A stretch of DNA of 64,000 nt from Doryteuthis pealeii. Its lineage: Eukaryota; Mollusca; Cephalopoda; Myopsida; Loliginidae. Below are positions 18,830-30,877 of the stretch, in pieces; the first letter of the stretch is position 1; the number at the start of each line of letters is the position of its first letter. A program made the translations under genes and the position numbers. The notes under the pieces were generated by a model. The model saw nothing but the letters and a program-made list of their open reading frames with translations, had not been told where the DNA came from and searched no databases. The stretch is from NCBI GenBank assembly GCA_023376005.1, contig CM042145.1, forward strand, positions 21,586,384 to 21,650,383, written 5' to 3'.

Positions 18830-19075
18830 TTTGAGGCGTGTGGTGTAATGGCTAGAGTCGTAGGAAATGACTCGTCGACCCGAGTTCAAATCCTAGACGA
18901 GGCTGTCTAACATTTAACATAGGCGCTAATACCCTTGGAAGGTATGCATCCACTTGCTCTTCCTCCAGCTATGGGCAAATAGCAGAGCAGACTGGACTCT
19001 TTAACCTTGGTTAGGCAAACAGTCTGGGGAAGGAAAACTCTGAATTCAAACCTGTTAAAGTCCCTAAAAATTGAC
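18830..19075 (+). mobile_element. tRNA-derived SINE, family 3
   Basis: GGCGTGTGGTGTAATGGCTA head, box-B-like GAGTTCAAATCCT, CTAATACCCTTGGAAGGTAT, TCCTCCAGCTATGGGCAAAT, ending TCTGAATTCAAACCTG. It follows a (CATA)n run at 18,808-18,830. Confidence 0.85.
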
Positions 19076-19990
19076 CTATGTCACATCCTGCTCGTGCGGA
19101 GTGGTTCGTAAATATGTACATACGTGTTGGCTGTCAACTGGGTGTTCGAAGTAGACCATTTCTTTTTTTTTCTCATTGCGAGTGCCAGTAGCATTTTGAC
19201 ACTGTATCCTTGTGTTTTCTCAGATGACTCAACAGGCCAGTCCTGGAGAGACCATACTCTCCAAATAAACTACATGTTGGAATTTCTGCCACTTTGAATG
19301 TTGCTGGCTGAAAATTACCTTTCTAATAGCCCGCTTCAATTTTTGGTGTTTAATTTTCGGTTGGACCTCAAATTCTTCACAGACAGGTTGTTCATACATA
19401 CATACATAGCAATAGTATAATTCTTTACAGATCACTGCCGTCCTCACATCCTATAACGCCTCCGCACCAAAACTTTTCCTTTTCATGAGCCCCTCAAATG
19501 ACTCATCAAACCCGCTGCAGACCAACAAAGTTTAATGCAAATATGACATAGGAAGGACGTCCTTCTCGTTTTATCAGATGATAAAATTTGATGCTTATGC
19601 ACCACCATATGTCTCTTAAAGACCAGAAGCTGACTTACAGACTTTGTTAAGATTGCACATGACACATTGTTTGTTCTGGAGTTTGCGCATGAATTATCGC
19701 CTGATGAGATTTCCTATGATTGACATATCCAGCCTTAGAAAGCAGAATTCGACCACATGTCTGACATTTCAGCCCTCAATGTTCTCTCCAATATGACAGG
19801 TGTATCTCTTTCGAAGTTGACGCTTGAGGTTTTCATGCCTCAATTCTTTCACTCTCAAACTGGTACAGCCATCAATCCACATGAATTCTCCAGTCAGTTC
19901 TTTTCAATGCAGCTTTCCCAGTTGTCAGGATCTATTTTTATTTTTTTACATACCATACATACATACATACATACATAGATACATCATATA

Positions 19991-20595
19991 TATCAACAGT
20001 CTTTAATATATCTATCGATTACTATACTTAACTTTCACTACAAAACAGGTACTATTTGATTGTGTGTGAAGAAAATAAGACAGTGTTTTAGCAGTTTTTT
20101 TACCATTTTAAATCCATTTTGCTTTATAAGAGGACTCTTATCGATCTGGTAGCCTCCATCGACCTCTGAGCCGGTATGATCGATTGCTTACACGCCTGTT
20201 AAGAAAAGAGATATTGATCTGCAGCTGTCGAAGTTCGCTGGCGACTGTTTCGTGGCACTTGCTTCGATACTGAGTCAGTTCCGTGTTGTGCGGGTCGATG
20301 AGAGTTTAGAAGTCACTACTGACTCCGAGAGCCAATCCCCCGCAGGGGAGATTGAACATGAAGTTCCCACACGGACGTGTACAGACACTCACTCTCTCAA
20401 GATTATACCTAACATCGAAAAAAAAGCGTAGAGGAAGACAGTGACATAGATAGATAGATTATGGATAGATAGATATGAACAGATTTAGATAGATAGATAG
20501 ATAGATATGATAGATTCAGATAGGTAAATAGAAAATAGAAAAACAAAGTATTGCATAAAAGAAGAATTTATTTCTGATGGAGTGGTCGTCGTTAT
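19991..20595. other. Unrecognised sequence and (GATA)n
   Basis: Irregular (GATA)n lies at about 20,443-20,525. The rest (CGATCTGGTAGCCTCCATCG and onward) is unrecognised. Copies: B 22,200-22,770 and C 60,240-60,850. Confidence 0.5.
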
Positions 20596-20750
20596 AACGT
20601 TTCGGGTTTTCCAACCTTAATCGGGACGCGGACCAGTTACGCCCCTTTTTACGCAGCACAAATTTACCATACTCACATTTTTCGCCAGTCATCCAGACAG
20701 TCTATAGAATTTCAAGTCCGATGAAGGTTGTAAAAACCGCACGTCAAGAC
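20596..20750. mobile_element. Inverted pair of hammerhead-like motifs, family D
   Basis: A minus-strand motif (20,596-20,632: CGTTTCGGGTTTTCCAACC, then TTAATCGGG) and a plus-strand motif (20,713-20,750: CCGATGAAGGTTGTAAAAAC) point away from each other about 80 bp apart. The plus motif in copies B (22,011-22,047, minus) and C (60,966-61,000) keeps CCGATGA, a GG(TT)/(AA)CC stem, GAAAC and GTC. Core position 4 is C instead of T and an extra A precedes stem II. Confidence 0.4.
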
Positions 20751-20769
20751 TACCAGAAGAGACTCGGTC

Positions 20770-21065
20770 CCTGGCATGCATGAACATTTGTCCAGCGCCA
20801 ACCTGAAGATGGGCTAGCCCTTAACGACTTGGGATTGACAGACTACCAAAGCAGATTCTGTAGCTCTCAACTGAAGAGGATCACGTGGAATGCGGTAGAA
20901 AAAGCTCAGGTACAAAGATAACATCCAAGAGAAAAGCTGGAGCGTTAACATTCATAAGGCAGTTGGCAAAGATGGAGCCAGAGACGCGAATAAAAAGGTG
21001 GAAAAGGATTCGTGTGTGTCATCACGCGGATACGATGGAGGCAGCAAATAATAATAATATAACCT
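20770..21065 (+). pseudogene. LINE reverse-transcriptase C-terminal remnant
   Basis: Pieces of the tail that follows the RT domain in many invertebrate LINE ORF2 proteins. The intact frame is in copy C (61,031-61,315), with LRWAGPLNRLGIDRLPKQIL and GIGRPKLRYKD. Here indels split it; GAGATGGGCTGGCC-like DNA and the FIRQLAK...RIKRWKRIR end remain. No catalytic FADD motif is in the window. It lies just downstream of the family D motif pair. Confidence 0.6.
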
Positions 21066-21352
21066 AGTTGTTGCGGTTAATAAAGGATAAACTTCACTTT
21101 AGCAGAAATTGTTTGCTATGGAAAAGCGCTTCTCGATAATAATTGTAGTTATTTTAGATGTATTACTAACACGAAACTATGTTATAGGGAGATTGCTTTT
21201 GCTCGCGGTGGGGCGCCAACACCATCCTGTCTGCAGCTAGACACACCCATTACATATACTCAAGATTTCCGATGCATTCAACATAATCCTATTCCTGTTT
21301 TTATTTCATTCAATATTTGGGAAAAATGACATTTCTTTTATAATTCTAGAAA
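21066..21352. other. Tail sequence before the fold-back point
   Basis: It contains GGAGATTGCTTTTGC and GGGGCGCCAACACC, an antisense scrap of a family 1 SINE body, then ACACCCATTACATATAC. Unrecognised otherwise. Confidence 0.35.
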
Positions 21353-21393
21353 GAAAGGCAATTCTTTCGAAATATTAGAAACGAATGCCTTTC
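21353..21393. other. Fold-back junction between copies A and B
   Basis: GAAAGGCA (21,353-21,360) and TGCCTTTC (21,386-21,393) are the innermost arms of a ~14.3-kb-arm palindrome with a 25-bp spacer. The spacer matches copy C (61,616-61,641), which continues into AATAAATTTA(TA)n instead of turning back. Confidence 0.9.
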
Positions 21394-21689
21394 TTTTTAC
21401 TAGAATTTATAAAGAAGTGTATTTTTTTCGGCAAATATTGAATGAAATAAAAACAGGAATAGGATTATTTGATGCATCGGAAATCTTGGAGTATATGTAA
21501 TGGGTGTGTTGCTCAGACAGTAGGTGTGGCGCCCACGCAGCAAAAGCAATCTCCTAGTAGCATAGTGTGTGTTTTAGTACTACAATCTAAAATAACTAGC
21601 AATTAGTATCGAGAAAGGGTTTTCCATAGCAAAAATTTCTGGCTAAAGTGAATTTTGATTCTTCTTTATTAACCGCACTGAACTAGTGT

Positions 21690-21985
21690 TATATTATTAT
21701 TTTTGCTGTCCATCGTAATCCGGTGATGACACAACACGAATCCTTTTCACCTTTTTTATTCGGTCTGCTGGCTCCATCTTGCCAAACTGCCTATGGGAAT
21801 GTTAAAAGTCCTCCAGCTTTCTCTTGATGTTCATCTTTGTACTGAGCTTTGGTCTACCGATTCCACGTGACCCTCTTTCAGTTGAGAAGTACAGAAATCT
21901 GCTTGGTAGTCTGTTCAATCCAAGTCTGTTTAAGGGGCTAGGCCCTTGTTTCTCAGGTTGCGCCTGCAAGTATGTCATGCATGCC
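21690..21985 (-). pseudogene. LINE RT C-terminal remnant (copy B)
   Basis: Reverse counterpart of 20,770-21,065. TCCACGTGACCCTCTTTCAG on the plus strand is the complement of the codons for the ESRGIGR-like segment. Frameshifts differ from those of copy A, which points to sequence noise rather than shared mutations. Confidence 0.55.
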
Positions 21986-22010
21986 AGGGGTCCAGTTCTC
22001 TTCTGATTAG

Positions 22011-22168
22011 TCCTTGACGTTTCGGTTTACCACCTTCATCGGGACTTGAATTCTGTAGACTGTCTGGATGACTGGGCGAAAAATGGGAGTATGGTAATTT
22101 GTGTGGTAAAAGGGGCGTAACTGGTCCGCGGTCCCCGGATTAAGGTTGGAAAACCGCGAAACGTATAA
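22011..22168. mobile_element. Family D hammerhead-like pair (copy B)
   Basis: The minus-strand motif at 22,011-22,047 keeps CCGATGA, stem II, GAAAC and GTC. The second, at 22,135-22,168 (+), has GATTA in place of GATGA. Same outward arrangement as copy A. Confidence 0.4.
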
Positions 22169-22769
22169 CGACGACCACTCCATCAGAATAAATTCTTCTT
22201 TTCATGAATACCTTTGGTTTTTCTAATTTTCTATTTCCTATCTGAATATAATCATAGTCTTATCTATCTATTCTATCTAAATCTGTTCAATATCTATCTA
22301 TCATATCTATCTATCTATGTCCCTGTCTTCCTCTCGCTTTTTTTTCGATGTTAGTATAACATCTTGAGAGAGTGAGTGTGCTGTACACGTCCGTGTGAAC
22401 TATCATGTTCAATCTCCCTGCGGTGATTGGCTCTCGGAGTCAGTAAGTGACTAAACTCTCTATCGACCGCGCACAACACGGACTGACTCAGTATCGAAGT
22501 CAAGTGCGCACGAACAATCCCAGCGACTTCGACAGCTGCAGATCAATATCTTTCCGTTAAGGCGTGTAAGCAATCGATCATACCGGCTGCAGAGGCGATG
22601 GAGGCTACCAGATCGATAAGGTCCTCTAATAAAGCAAAATGGATTTAAATGGTAAAAAAACGCTAAACACTGCTCCTTATTTTCTTCACAACCATCAAAT
22701 AGTACTGTTTGTAGTAAGTTAAGTATAGTATCGATAGATATATAAAAGACTGTGTATATATGATGTATC

Positions 22770-22801
<32 letters not shown>

Positions 22802-23689
22802 ATAAAATAGATCCTGACAACTGGGAAAAGCTGGCATTGAAAGAACTGGACTGGAGACTTCATGTGGATGATGGCTGTACCAGTTTTTGAGAGTGAAAGA
22901 AATGAGCATGAAAACCTTCAGGCGTCAACTTCGAAAGAGATACACCTGTTCATGATTGGAGAGAAATTGAGGGCTGGAAATGTCAGAACATGTGGTCGAA
23001 TTCTGCTTTCTAAGGCTGGATATGTCAATCATAGGAAATCTCATGCAGGGGATAATTCATGCAAACCTCCAAGGAACAAAATGTGTCATGTGCAATTGTA
23101 ACAAGTCTGTACAGTCAGCTTTCCTGGTCTTAAGAGAGCATATGGTGGTGCCTAGCATCAAATTTTATCATCTGATCAACGAGAAGGACGTCCTTCCTAT
23201 GTCATATTGCATTAAACTTTGTGGGTCCTGCAGCGGGTTTGATGAGTCATTTGAGGGCCATGAAAGGAAAAGTTTTGGTGGGAGGGGTTATAGGTGTGGA
23301 GGGACGCAAGTGATCTGTAAAGATTATACTATTGCTATGTATGTATGTATGAACAACCTGTCTGTGGAAGAATTTGAGTCCAACCGAATTAAACACCAAA
23401 AATTGAAGCGGGCTATTAGAAAGGGTAATTTTCAGCCCAGCAACATTCAAAGTGGAGAAGTTCCAACATGTAGTTTATTTGGAAGAGTATGTCTCTCCAG
23501 GACTGGCCTGTTGAGTCATCTGAGAAAACACAAGGATACAGTGTCAAATGCTACTGGCACTCGACAATGAGAAAAAAAAAGGAAATGGTCTTACTCGAAC
23601 ACCAGTTGACAGCCAACACGTATGTACATATTTACGAACCACTCCGCACGAGCAGGATGTGACATAAGGTCAATTTTTAGGTGGACTTT

Positions 23690-23922
23690 AACAGGTTTGA
23701 ATTCAGAGTTTTCCTTCCCCTAGACTGGTTGCCTAACCAAGGTTAAAGAGTCCAGTCTGCTCTGCTATTTGCCCATAGCTGGAGGAAGAGCAAGTGGATG
23801 CATACCTTTCCCAAGGGTATTAGCGCTATGTTAAATGTAGACAGCCTCGTCTAGGATTTGAACTCGGGTCGACGAGTCCATTTCCTACGACTCTAGCCAT
23901 TACACCACACGCCTCAAATGTA
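23690..23922 (-). mobile_element. SINE, family 3 (copy B)
   Basis: Inverse of 18,830-19,075, full length, followed by (TATG)n at 23,921-23,941. Confidence 0.85.
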
Positions 23923-24289
23923 TGTATGTATGTATGTATGTAAAACAGCTGTTTTATGGTGAGCTTCTTTTTGGCAAAAGACCCCAAAACAAGCGTGAAA
24001 CAAAAGGTTTTAGAGAGAGTGTTAAGTAGAGTCAGATATATTTTGGTATTCCCGTCGATAATTGAGAGTCCCTGACATATGATCGTGGACAGTGGTGGGG
24101 GGTGGGGGCTCGATATACAGGGATGGTGAACTGTTTGGAACAGTCAGGGTGGACCGGGCAAAATTCAAGGGAGCGTGTAGAAAATGTTAATTTTCGATCT
24201 GTGAGGATCTGTGAGGCCAATTTTGGAGATGTGTGGATCTGTGAGAAGTGTAGCGGGGTCCTCTCTTTTCTTTCTTTCTTTCCTTCTTT

Positions 24290-24525
24290 TCCTCATTTCA
24301 TTATGTTTGATTGAAACACATTAGCGCTATCGCTTCTGTGCACCCACCCACTCTCTCTCTATCTTTCCCCTACTCTCTTTCTTTCTTTCTTTCTTTCTTG
24401 TTATATTTTTCTGTGTAGCATGTCCCTTTTCTTCCCTTTCTTTCTTTATAATAAAAACGGAACGGTCCATTATTTAGCTAAGGTGACGACACTTTTATGA
24501 AATAAGAATTCGGTGGATAAACAAC
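24290..24525 (-). repeat. Dispersed repeat family F (copy B)
   Basis: Reverse counterpart of 18,238-18,480, with (CTTT)n at 24,375-24,400. Confidence 0.65.
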
Positions 24526-25249
24526 ACCAGATAGTCAGGGTTTACATTTTTGCATTTCAGGTACTACCACTCCAGGTTAGTATGTACCTGTGAGTAATGG
24601 CAAAGACGGTGTACCCCACACTCTTCAGTTATGTATCATATCTAGGACTCCTTTTTGGGGGGGTGAGGGTTCGATCCTTACCGTATACCTTATAATCGTG
24701 GCCTTGTGTCAGACAAAGCAATCTTTAGCAAATAACTGTGAAGATTATTGATAGTTTCGCATGAGAGTATGTGCTTACCATGCATTTTTTATGATATGTC
24801 CTCATATCTCTCCCCATTTTTTTATGAAGGACGCACACGGTATTAAGGAGAGAAGAAAAAGAAAAACTGGGTTAATCACATGAAATAACATAAGAGCAAT
24901 CCGACAGCAACTGTTGTCTCTCCATGCCACAATCTGATTCCAATAAGAAACCTTTTAATGCCCCTGCTGCACTAAAGTGTGCAAACAGTGGTAGTCTCAG
25001 GCGTCACATGAAAATTCACAGTGATGCATATACCGTGCCTGTCGTTCAGTCAACACGATCGTCATAAGTGCCAATTTCTTATAAGATATGCAAGTCGCTG
25101 GCAGGGCTGAAAAGTCATCAACGAGCTCAGGAACGGACAATGAATGAAGGAGTGGCATTTCTCTGACAAGACGTTGTGATCAACACACATTTGTTCGGTG
25201 GAAACTACGAAAATAAAACAATTAACAAAAAAGTAAATATATATAAAAG

Positions 25250-25492
25250 TAAAGTCGTCGGGGCGGCCTAATGTCGGTATCAGCCATGCAGCGAGGGAGT
25301 CTATCCCCTTTTTCACTAGCGCTAGACCAAGGAGATAATTTTTGCGCCTGGGGTGGAGCGCCATACCTACCACCAGCTCCTTGCTTTACCGCACAGATCC
25401 CTGTGCTACTCATACGCTGAGTTGGCGAGGGTGGGTATCGAACTAGGAACCTTGTGGTTTCTAGCCGAACGCTCTACCGACTGAGCTAAAAA
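25250..25492 (-). mobile_element. SINE, family 1 (copy B)
   Basis: Counterpart of 17,266-17,509. CTACCGACTGAGCTAA at the right end is the antisense box A. Confidence 0.88.
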
Positions 25493-25879
25493 CGGCGAAG
25501 ATTTGATTTGAAAACAATTAAGAAATAAAATTTAGATAGTAACAGCACGACTTTTTTTTCTTTTGCATTTAATATTTTTAATAGGAGACATTAATTTTTC
25601 TTTTCAGAAGGTCTGTGCACTTTTTTTTTTGACGCCCAACCAGGCCGGATCAAAGTAAAATATTTTATACATAGAAATGTTAATGGGGTATCCTGTAAAG
25701 ATTCAACTCGTGATTCAGTAATAATGGATCTGAGAGACTAACTTTTTGTTCCCACCTCTACCCAGGCGATGCCGGGTAGCCGTTTCTAGTCTTAAATAAT
25801 TCTGTCTCTAAATCTTTATCACTTCTAAACGCTTTATGTTGCAGTATAGATGATGTATGGTATTGCGATATATTTGGGC

Positions 25880-25995
25880 ACCTCTCGTGGTGTAATGGTC
25901 AGCAAGATAGATTGGTAAACCATGAGTTCGATCCTCACTGGGTGCCTCTTACATTTGGCCTTATGCCACATCTAAGCGAAACGTAGTAAGTAACT
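25880..25995 (+). mobile_element. SINE, family 2 (copy B)
   Basis: Intact head GGCACCTCTCGTGGTGTAAT and GGTCAGCAAGATAGATTGG, box B GAGTTCGATCC. Counterpart of 16,762-16,879 but less damaged. Confidence 0.82.
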
Positions 25996-26029
25996 ATGTA
26001 GTATTCTTATGATTTGTTTGATTAGTTGG

Positions 26030-26560
26030 TTGGATTTTACGACCTGTAAACCATTGTGTTGGTTATTTTATGCCAGAGACGTTTTTGTTTTATTCATTCT
26101 TGTTGGGTATTTAATTTTTAACTCATTTTTAAACACATTTTTAAACTATTTTTTTTATCTATTTAACCATAGATTGACCTATCTGGTACTACCACTCCGG
26201 TCAAGGTGGACTGGGAGTAATGGCAATGAAGGGGTACTCCACACAGTTCCAGAATCGAGGCATCAACACTAGATACAGTTTAGCATCATACCCAGAACAA
26301 CACTAAGACCCTTAACCACCATCTTCTAGTAGTATATATGATAAAAAGGGTTGGAGGTTTGTGATTAGAGCAATAGGGTTGGACACATCATATAGGTGCT
26401 AGGGCTTGACGTGACCAGCCGATTGACCAGAAGGGTTTTTCCGACCGCCAGTCTATCGGCTGTTGCATTTCATGGACTGCTTAGCCACCAGGACCCGTCC
26501 TTAAGCATCATCGATGGCCCAATGAGGTTCCCTAATATATATATATATATATTATATATA
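26030..26560. other. Module G and unrecognised sequence (copy B)
   Basis: Counterpart of 16,197-16,740, ending in (TA)n at 26,536-26,564. No gene seen; the 87-codon frame 26,009-26,272 is translated repeat. Confidence 0.45.
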
Positions 26561-26565
26561 TAGTA

Positions 26566-26822
26566 TAGTAAAGTAAAGTAAAGTCGTCGGGGCGGCCTAA
26601 AGTGGTATCAGCCTGTCAGCGAGGGAGTCTATCCCTTTTCAATAGCACTAAGACCAAGGAGATTGTTTTTGGCGCCTGAGGTGGAGCGCCACACCTACCA
26701 TCAGCTCATTACTTTACCGCACAGATCCCTGTGCTACTCATACGCCTAAGTTGGCAGAGGCCCGGTATCGAACTAGGACCTTGTGGTTTATAGCCGAACG
26801 CTCTACCGACTGAGCTAATATT
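26566..26822 (-). mobile_element. SINE, family 1 (copy B)
   Basis: Counterpart of 15,939-16,196, with several one-base indels. Confidence 0.87.
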
Positions 26823-26832
26823 TATATATTAG

Positions 26833-26953
26833 GGCACATCACGTTGTGTAATGATTAGCAAAGCTCGCTTCGCAAACCAGTGAGTTTGATTCTCATTGGG
26901 CGCCCCATACTTCTGCCTTGTGCAGCATCTAAACTAAGCTTAGTAAATAACTA
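26833..26953 (+). mobile_element. SINE, family 2 (copy B)
   Basis: Counterpart of 15,814-15,925, followed by a short TA-rich run. Confidence 0.75.
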
Positions 26954-27399
26954 TATATTATATATTCATTTTTTTTGCTAGATTTTCTTTGTAATTCTTT
27001 TTTCTTCCATGTTCTTTTTTTTTCTTTTTTTTTGTCTCTTCTTACCGGTCGTTCACTCATTCATTCTTTAACTGTTTTTGTTGTTTTTTGCTGTTTGTCT
27101 TTTTTTTTAAATTTTTTTAACTTTTTTTTTGTTTTTTCATCAGCTTCTCCAATACATTTTCTTGTTGCTCTACACTTGAACATCTTTTTCTTAAGGGCCA
27201 TGCCAATTTCTCATCTTCATCTTCATCTGTTGAGCAAACGCTGAACAAGCAAAATGGCGCTCGATATCTGAAGGAGTCCACATCGATTTGTCGTTTATTG
27301 CCGCTGATTTTTCTTTTCCGACATTTCCTTTGATGAACCGATGCAAAGAAACGAAACAAAAGTGAGAGAAAAGTGAAACTGAACTCATTTAGCAATGCG

Positions 27400-27937
27400 G
27401 GCTTTTTTTTTAATAAAGGTATTTACCACATTAAGAACGCCAAAATACATTTTCTACCCTTACTTGCACACTTACACATACATACATGTGCTTAAGTATA
27501 CAAGGATGCACACACACACACACACACACACAAACATATACACACACATACACAAACATATACACACACATACACACACATATAACACAGACATAAAAAC
27601 AAAACTCATTTAGCAAGGCTTTTTTAAATAAAAACATTTACCACACTATGAAGACCAAAATATATTTTCTGTCCTTACTTGCACACTTACACACACATAC
27701 GTTGTGCTTAAGTATACAAGAACGCACGCGCACACACTTACACACACATATACACACATGCATACATACACACATAAACACACGCATCACACACGTAGAC
27801 ACAGACATGGAACGCATTTAGCAAGGCCTTTTTTTTAATAAAAGACATTTACCACACTAGGACCAAAATATATTTTCTACCCTTACTTGCATAGTAACAT
27901 CATTACATACATGTGCTTAAGTCTACAATGATGCACA

Positions 27938-27976
<39 letters not shown>

Positions 27977-28310
27977 ATAACACAGTCATAGTACTCAAAA
28001 TATCAAGGCGTTTTTAATAAAGACGTTTACCACCTAGGACCACCAAAATATATTTTCTACGCTTACTTGCATAGTAACACATACATACATGTGCTTTAAT
28101 ATACAAGGACGCACACACCACATACATACACACACACACACACACACATATAAACAACACAGAACGCATTTAACAAGGCATTTTTCTAATAAAGACATTT
28201 ACCATACTCGTAACGCCAAAAAAATATATTTTTTCTATCCTTACTTGCATAGTTACACATACATACATGTGCTTAAGTATACAGAACGCACACATGCACA
28301 CACATACATA
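27400..28310 (-). repeat. TG/CA satellite (copy B)
   Basis: Five units in reverse (ACATACATGTGCTTAAGTAT, CCAAAATATATTTTCT). The CA filler lengths follow copy A rather than C. Confidence 0.88.
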
Positions 28311-28769
28311 TAAACACAGATCGAGACTCAGAATAACACATACACATGCAAATGCAACCACACATATGCTAAATATTCACATGGAACAAATGTATACGTA
28401 CGAGAAGTAATGCAGAAGATAAGGTTCCAAATATTTGAGAATCACAGAAACGTTTATTTATTGTCAACTAGAAGCGGTTACCCGGCCATGCCTGAGTAGA
28501 GAAAATAATAATGAAATAAACGTGGTGTAATTGGAAAACATTTTTTTCTCTGAATTTGGGATGGAAATATTCTTCATGTAAACTTCACTATCTATTTAAT
28601 AACTACCGAATATTTTATCAAAATTAGTTTTGTTTTTTTTAACCTTAGAATGTAGCACCCCATAAAACAGCAGCTGTACAGCCACTTACCTCCTATCTCA
28701 CAAACCATCCAAATAATCTAATAACCATGCTGGGAACTGCTTCAGAAGTGGACGACCCCATGAGTTGTT

Positions 28770-29110
28770 GGGCTAAATCGACTAAAGAGACCAAGATTCC
28801 ACCAATCGTATGTCACCCCGCCGAAAGAAAAAAATACCAAAAATCAGGGAATTAACGCGAATTTAATGAAATTTTCAGTGTTGATATATTAATGAAATAA
28901 AGATATAATGCCCAGTTATTTTATCTCAAAACTTTTACATTTTTTCAGGTCAGTTAATTAGAACCACGTATCTTTGAGCGTACACAGATTCTCAAAGATA
29001 CGTGGTTCAAAGTTACTAATTTTTGGTATTTTTTTTTTTTTCGGACAGGGTGACATACGATGGTGGAATTTAGGTCCGTTAAGTTCGATTTAACCCAAAA
29101 GTAGAGTGTT
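28770..29110. mobile_element. Long-TIR MITE (copy B)
   Basis: Counterpart of 13,650-13,990 with the same central GAACCACGTATCTTTGAG palindrome (28,961-29,010). 28,311-28,769, the counterpart of 13,991-14,472, is unrecognised. Confidence 0.8.
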
Positions 29111-29281
29111 GCATGTCATGGACGCTCCGCCACAATGATTCCGTTCGATTTAACAATAATGTTTATGATAATTAAAAGTCCAAAAATAAAATAGATATAT
29201 CAGCTTTTTAGAGGCTCTCAGACACTTTCATTGAACTCTCTCCTAGCAAGAATTATTTTTAATGAAAATAAAAGGAAAAAA

Positions 29282-29750
29282 ACGCCGGGTAGCTGCTTCT
29301 AGTTGGTAAAGATAAGAGAGTGAAATGCAACGCGGTAGGCTGCTTCTGTGGTAAAATAAAGAGAAGTGAATGCAACGCGGGTAGCTGCTTCTAGTGGAAG
29401 AATAAAGAGAAGTGAATGCAACGCCGGGTAGCTGCTTCTAGTGGAAAAATTACAGGAATGAATGCAACGCCGGGTAGCCGCTTCTAAAAATTTAAAGAGA
29501 AGTGTGCAAAGCCCGCTTCTAGTGGAAAAATAAAGAGAAGTGAATGCAAGAAGAAGGAAACATCGGAAAGCCGGTGCTGCTTCTAGTGGAAAAATAAAGA
29601 GAACGTGAATGCAAGAAAGAAAGAGAAAAACATCGGAAAGCCGGGTAGCTGCTTCTAGTGGAAAAATAAAGAGAAGTGAATGCAACGCGGGTAGCTGCTT
29701 CTAGTGGAAAAAATAAAGAGAAGTGAATGCCAAGAAAGAAAGAGAAAACA
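29282..29750 (-). repeat. 47/69-bp minisatellite (copy B)
   Basis: About nine damaged units in reverse, similar in length to copy A and far shorter than copy C. Confidence 0.9.
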
Positions 29751-30424
29751 GAGGTGACGGTCAAAATGAATAGAAAAGTTGAATAGAAATAGATACGCAG
29801 TTGAGAAGAAAAGAAGATAAGGCGCCGAAAGGAGTGTTTCCATTGAACACTGGCTCCAACAAATGTTGTATTTCTGAAGCACTGTCTGTTTGGGATTGCA
29901 AGTGTCTCTATTTGTCGATCTTTTATCTTATCTTTTGTCTCTTCTCGGAGAAATCGATATTTTCTTATGTTTGTCCATGTTTATCAGTCGGAATGGATAG
30001 TGCACAGCCCTGACCAAGAGACACGAACAATTGCCTTTTGCAATACCTAAGTAGACACCTCAAATGTTGACGAACAGAATGAAATATTTAAAAAAAAAAA
30101 ACGATCTTTATTTTTTTTTTCTTATGGAAAGAATTTCACAGAAAAATCTGGAGAATTCGTGTTAGTATTTTTTCAATTGTTTTTTTCTTCTGAGTTGGTG
30201 TGGCGTTCTCTATGCGAAACCCATCGAATTCGAGATTCTCTCAATAGAGGTCTCGTGGTTTCAAGCCATCCGACAACGGCATTGTTGAAATCGGTTTGAA
30301 ATACTCCCAATGAGTCCTGGAGACCTGAGGAGACTTGCTGTGTTACGATTTTTGTGGACATTTTTTAGGCTTCAAGTGCGAGCACATTACAGTGGAAGGA
30401 CGTGACTGAGCGCGATCTTTGTGT

Positions 30425-30648
30425 GTTGAGCGGCTTTACTTGATGCGTCCTTTAGCGTTGGAGATGGCATCTACTTTTTCCTTTTGTCCCTTAGTGTTGG
30501 TATGAGTCTTTGGTGTTCCTTTGTCACTTAGTTGTTGGGTATGATCTTTGGTTGATTCTTGGTGTCCCTTAGTATTGGGTATGATCCTTTGGTTGTCCCT
30601 TAGTGTTCGGTATGATCTTTTGGTTGTTCCTTAGGTTGGGTAAAAAGC
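30425..30648 (-). repeat. 41-bp minisatellite (copy B)
   Basis: Reverse of 12,072-12,295. The 670 bp to its left (29,751-30,424) match the unrecognised 12,296-12,954. Confidence 0.8.
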
Positions 30649-30676
30649 CTTGCGTTTAGCAAAGTCCTTCGTTGCA

Positions 30677-30877
30677 GATCTCGATTAAGAAAGGACATGT
30701 TTTTCATTACACCGTCAATATCCGGTTGTTTGTTAGGGGTTAGAGTTAGGGTTAGGGTTAAGGGGTTTATAGTTTTAGGGGTTAGTTTTTATATTTTTTT
30801 AAATCTAAAAATCGTCTGTTAAAACAACCGGATATTGACGGTGTAAATGAAAAGCATGTCCTTTCTTAATCGAGATC
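30677..30877. mobile_element. Telomere-loop fold-back element (copy B)
   Basis: The same 55-bp arms, with GGGTTAGAGTTAGGGTTAGG in the loop on the plus strand. Confidence 0.88.

Larger units (their letters stand above)
17560..19990 (-). pseudogene. Decayed C2H2 zinc-finger LINE tail(s)
   Basis: On the minus strand, broken frames carry a series of C2H2 fingers of the type found after the reverse transcriptase in some invertebrate LINEs: a CGRxLLSKAGYVNHRKSH finger near 19,750, a CHICIKLCWSAAGLMSHLRG finger (19,490-19,555), a finger near 19,235, and further fingers near 17,640-17,800 (CxxxSLRRHMKIH, SLAGLKS). Family F (18,238-18,480) and a family 3 SINE (18,830-19,075) interrupt it. Copy C (57,800-60,231) is better preserved. 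Dead in all copies. A host zinc-finger gene remnant is the main alternative. Confidence 0.55.
1..21372 (+). repeat. Copy A of a large (>=21.4 kb) repeated unit
   Basis: Copy A matches 38,112-61,641 in the same orientation and, from 7,071 onward, 21,373-35,729 in reverse complement. Matching landmarks occur in the same order: the purine tract, fold-back element, SINEs, telomere-like hairpin, minisatellites, TG satellite and LINE tails. Its left end is cut by the window, inside a TIR element that is complete at 37,594-38,651, so the true upstream limit is unknown. Differences are mainly one-base indels plus a few structural changes. A real duplication and an assembly artefact cannot be separated from sequence alone. 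Confidence 0.93.
22800..25185 (+). pseudogene. Decayed C2H2 zinc-finger LINE tail (copy B)
   Basis: The frame 22,980-23,570 carries VEEFESNRIKHQKLKRAIRK and a final finger CSLFGRVCLSRTGLLSHLRK (then H), where the second Cys of the first CxxC is Phe. An upstream frame holds FESERNEHENL. These FESxRIxHxxLKR blocks precede fingers in LINE tails. A SINE (23,690-23,922) and family F (24,290-24,525) interrupt the series; decayed finger codons continue to about 25,130. Confidence 0.55.

Noticed and set aside
22980..23570. Intact 196-codon zinc-finger gene
   Set aside because: The frame exists only in copy B, shifts between fingers, lacks several zinc-binding Cys residues and lies in LINE-type context.
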